Part shown: positions 52,614 through 53,282 of the stretch, one piece after another
Layout of the letters: each line of letters begins with the position of its first letter
Numbering within the stretch: the first letter of the stretch is position 1
Assembly (NCBI GenBank): GCA_016930815.1
Contig: JAFGFZ010000381.1
Span: 1-53,282, forward strand
Length of the DNA: 53,282 bases
Direction of reading: 5' to 3'
DNA from: Pirellulales bacterium
GTDB lineage: Bacteria; Planctomycetota; Planctomycetia; Pirellulales; Lacipirellulaceae
The notes under the pieces: model-generated
Databases searched by the model: none
What the model was told of the DNA's origin: nothing
Seen by the model: the letters and a program-made list of their open reading frames with translations, nothing else
Translations under genes and position numbers: made by a program

Positions 52614-53126
52614 CTACGCTTCAAGAGACAGCCCACTGGCGGTTGGGTATTCGGAGACCATACGAAGCGATGGCGCGGCATCGGGCGGGAACGGATCCAA
52701 TTCCATGGAACCTTGGCCGCTGGTTGAGTACGGTTCGTGACTGGCGTGCCTATCCCCGAACTTTTCGCAGACTTTCCGCCATGTCTCGCGTTCGATGGAC
52801 AATACCCGCAGGGCATCATGGAGCTTCGTGATATCGTTGAGGAACTTCGCCTCGGTGATGGTGCGGAAAAGGAAAGCATACACGTCCGCTACTTGCCTCG
52901 CGATGGGCTCACTTGAATCTCGGATGCCGATGAGTAATTCACCCATGATTTCGATGCAACGGCCAATCGCCGTATCCCGGTCGGCGATACGGTCTTCGGT
53001 ATCCCAAATTTCGACCGCGAATTGCAATTGGTGTACGGCACGCTCTATCAGTATCAAGTGCAACTTCTGGGGAGTGGCCGTCATGATCCTGGCGCTAAGA
53101 TATTCTTCGTGGGCATTTGATTGCAT
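52614..53126 (-). CDS. fliS: Flagellar export chaperone FliS
   Basis: 170 aa from ATG 53126. The FliS pattern is clear: YLSARIMTATPQKLHLILIERAVHQLQ at the start, RDTAIGRCIEIMGELLIGI in the middle and VADVYAFLFRTITEAKFLND, the four-helix bundle. The tail beyond residue ~135 (SHEPYSTSGQGSMELDPF) is longer than in the about 130-residue family standard and looks disordered. Known: FliS binds the C-terminus of flagellin and prevents premature assembly. No other flagellar gene lies in the window. mqnD follows after 164 bases. Confidence 0.9.
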   Translation of the reverse strand: MQSNAHEEYLSARIMTATPQKLHLILIERAVHQLQFAVEIWDTEDRIADRDTAIGRCIEIMGELLIGIRDSSEPIARQVADVYAFLFRTITEAKFLNDITKLHDALRVLSIERETWRKVCEKFGDRHASHEPYSTSGQGSMELDPFPPDAAPSLRMVSEYPTASGLSLEA

Positions 53127-53201
53127 GTGTTGACGCGCCTCATTGGGTCAATCTAGTGTTTCATCAAAGCAAAGATTTTGGGTAACCGTTCACAGGCCGC
53201 C

Positions 53202-53279
53202 GGGGACTGGCTCATTTTTCGGCCCATTTTGGCCTTTCCGCCAGTTCGTGCGTGAAGGCCGAAAAATGTGCCTGTCCCC
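53202..53279. repeat. 23-bp inverted repeat, REP/RAYT-type palindrome
   Basis: Arms 53202-53224 (GGGGACTGGCTCATTTTTCG then GCC) and 53257-53279 are reverse complements with two mismatches, separated by 32 bases. The outer edge reads TGCCTGTCCCCTTA. Repeats with GGGGACAGGCAC...TTTT are, from memory, frequent next to REP-associated tyrosine transposases (IS200-like) in planctomycetes and other bacteria. No transposase is in the window, but the element is at the very edge. Confidence 0.7.
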
Positions 53280-53282
53280 TTA

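Noticed and set aside
1-53282. CRISPR arrays, tRNA or rRNA genes, prophage, toxin-antitoxin pairs
   Set aside because: No regularly spaced repeats, cloverleaf-type sequences, rRNA blocks or phage proteins were recognised by eye.

Overview
The window reads as a chromosomal segment of a planctomycete (Planctomycetota, probably a Pirellulales-type lineage; the rank is inference). The main clues are a DUF1559 prepilin-like protein with the H-X9-DG tail followed by a tiny lipoprotein, several PEP-CTERM secreted proteins with dockerin-like repeats, a long MoxR/DUF58/von Willebrand (vWA)/DUF4175 operon, a short PheT without the N-terminal tRNA-binding domain, futalosine-pathway MqnD, and a FliS flagellar chaperone. 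No tRNA, rRNA, CRISPR array, prophage or complete insertion sequence was recognised. No database search was possible; family names rest on motifs and remembered family features.

Left part (1-5.6 kb): a GH29 alpha-L-fucosidase running off the left edge; a small membrane protein; a broken cyclic-nucleotide-binding-domain/aspartase fusion with a large internal deletion; and a convergent pair that looks like eboF (alkaline-phosphatase superfamily) and eboB (TatD-like), two members of the ebo cluster.

Secreted-protein island (5.9-13.5 kb): five PEP-CTERM sorting signals in about 6 kb. Three of them lie in one continuous 1388-codon frame that looks like three complete secreted precursors joined head to tail, a candidate polyprotein and the most unusual item here. 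A DUF1559 protein and its lipoprotein follow.

Middle (13.5-21 kb): minus-strand membrane protein-gltX-glnS, then on the plus strand a degenerate HD-GYP/PAS/GGDEF signalling protein with an unrecognised C-terminal domain.

Long minus-strand operon (38.6 to 20.95 kb): TPR/PQQ-propeller protein, MoxR ATPase, DUF58, BatA-type vWA protein, vWA/glutaminase-like protein, DUF4175-like giant protein, squalene-cyclase-like toroid and NPCBM protein, with short gaps or ATGA overlaps at most junctions. It resembles an enlarged Bat/MoxR system.

Translation cluster (47.9 to 39 kb): thrS, infC, rpmI, rplT, pheS, pheT in the classical order. An opposite-strand endonuclease/exonuclease/phosphatase gene interrupts it between infC and rpmI, and a solitary DNA methyltransferase interrupts it between pheS and pheT. 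infC appears to start at an AUC codon behind a good ribosome-binding site and a good sigma70-type promoter.

Right part (48.4-53.3 kb): a glycine-rich secreted protein, a large coiled-coil protein, trxA with a strong promoter inside the end of mqnD, mqnD, fliS, and at the edge a 23-bp inverted repeat of REP/RAYT type.
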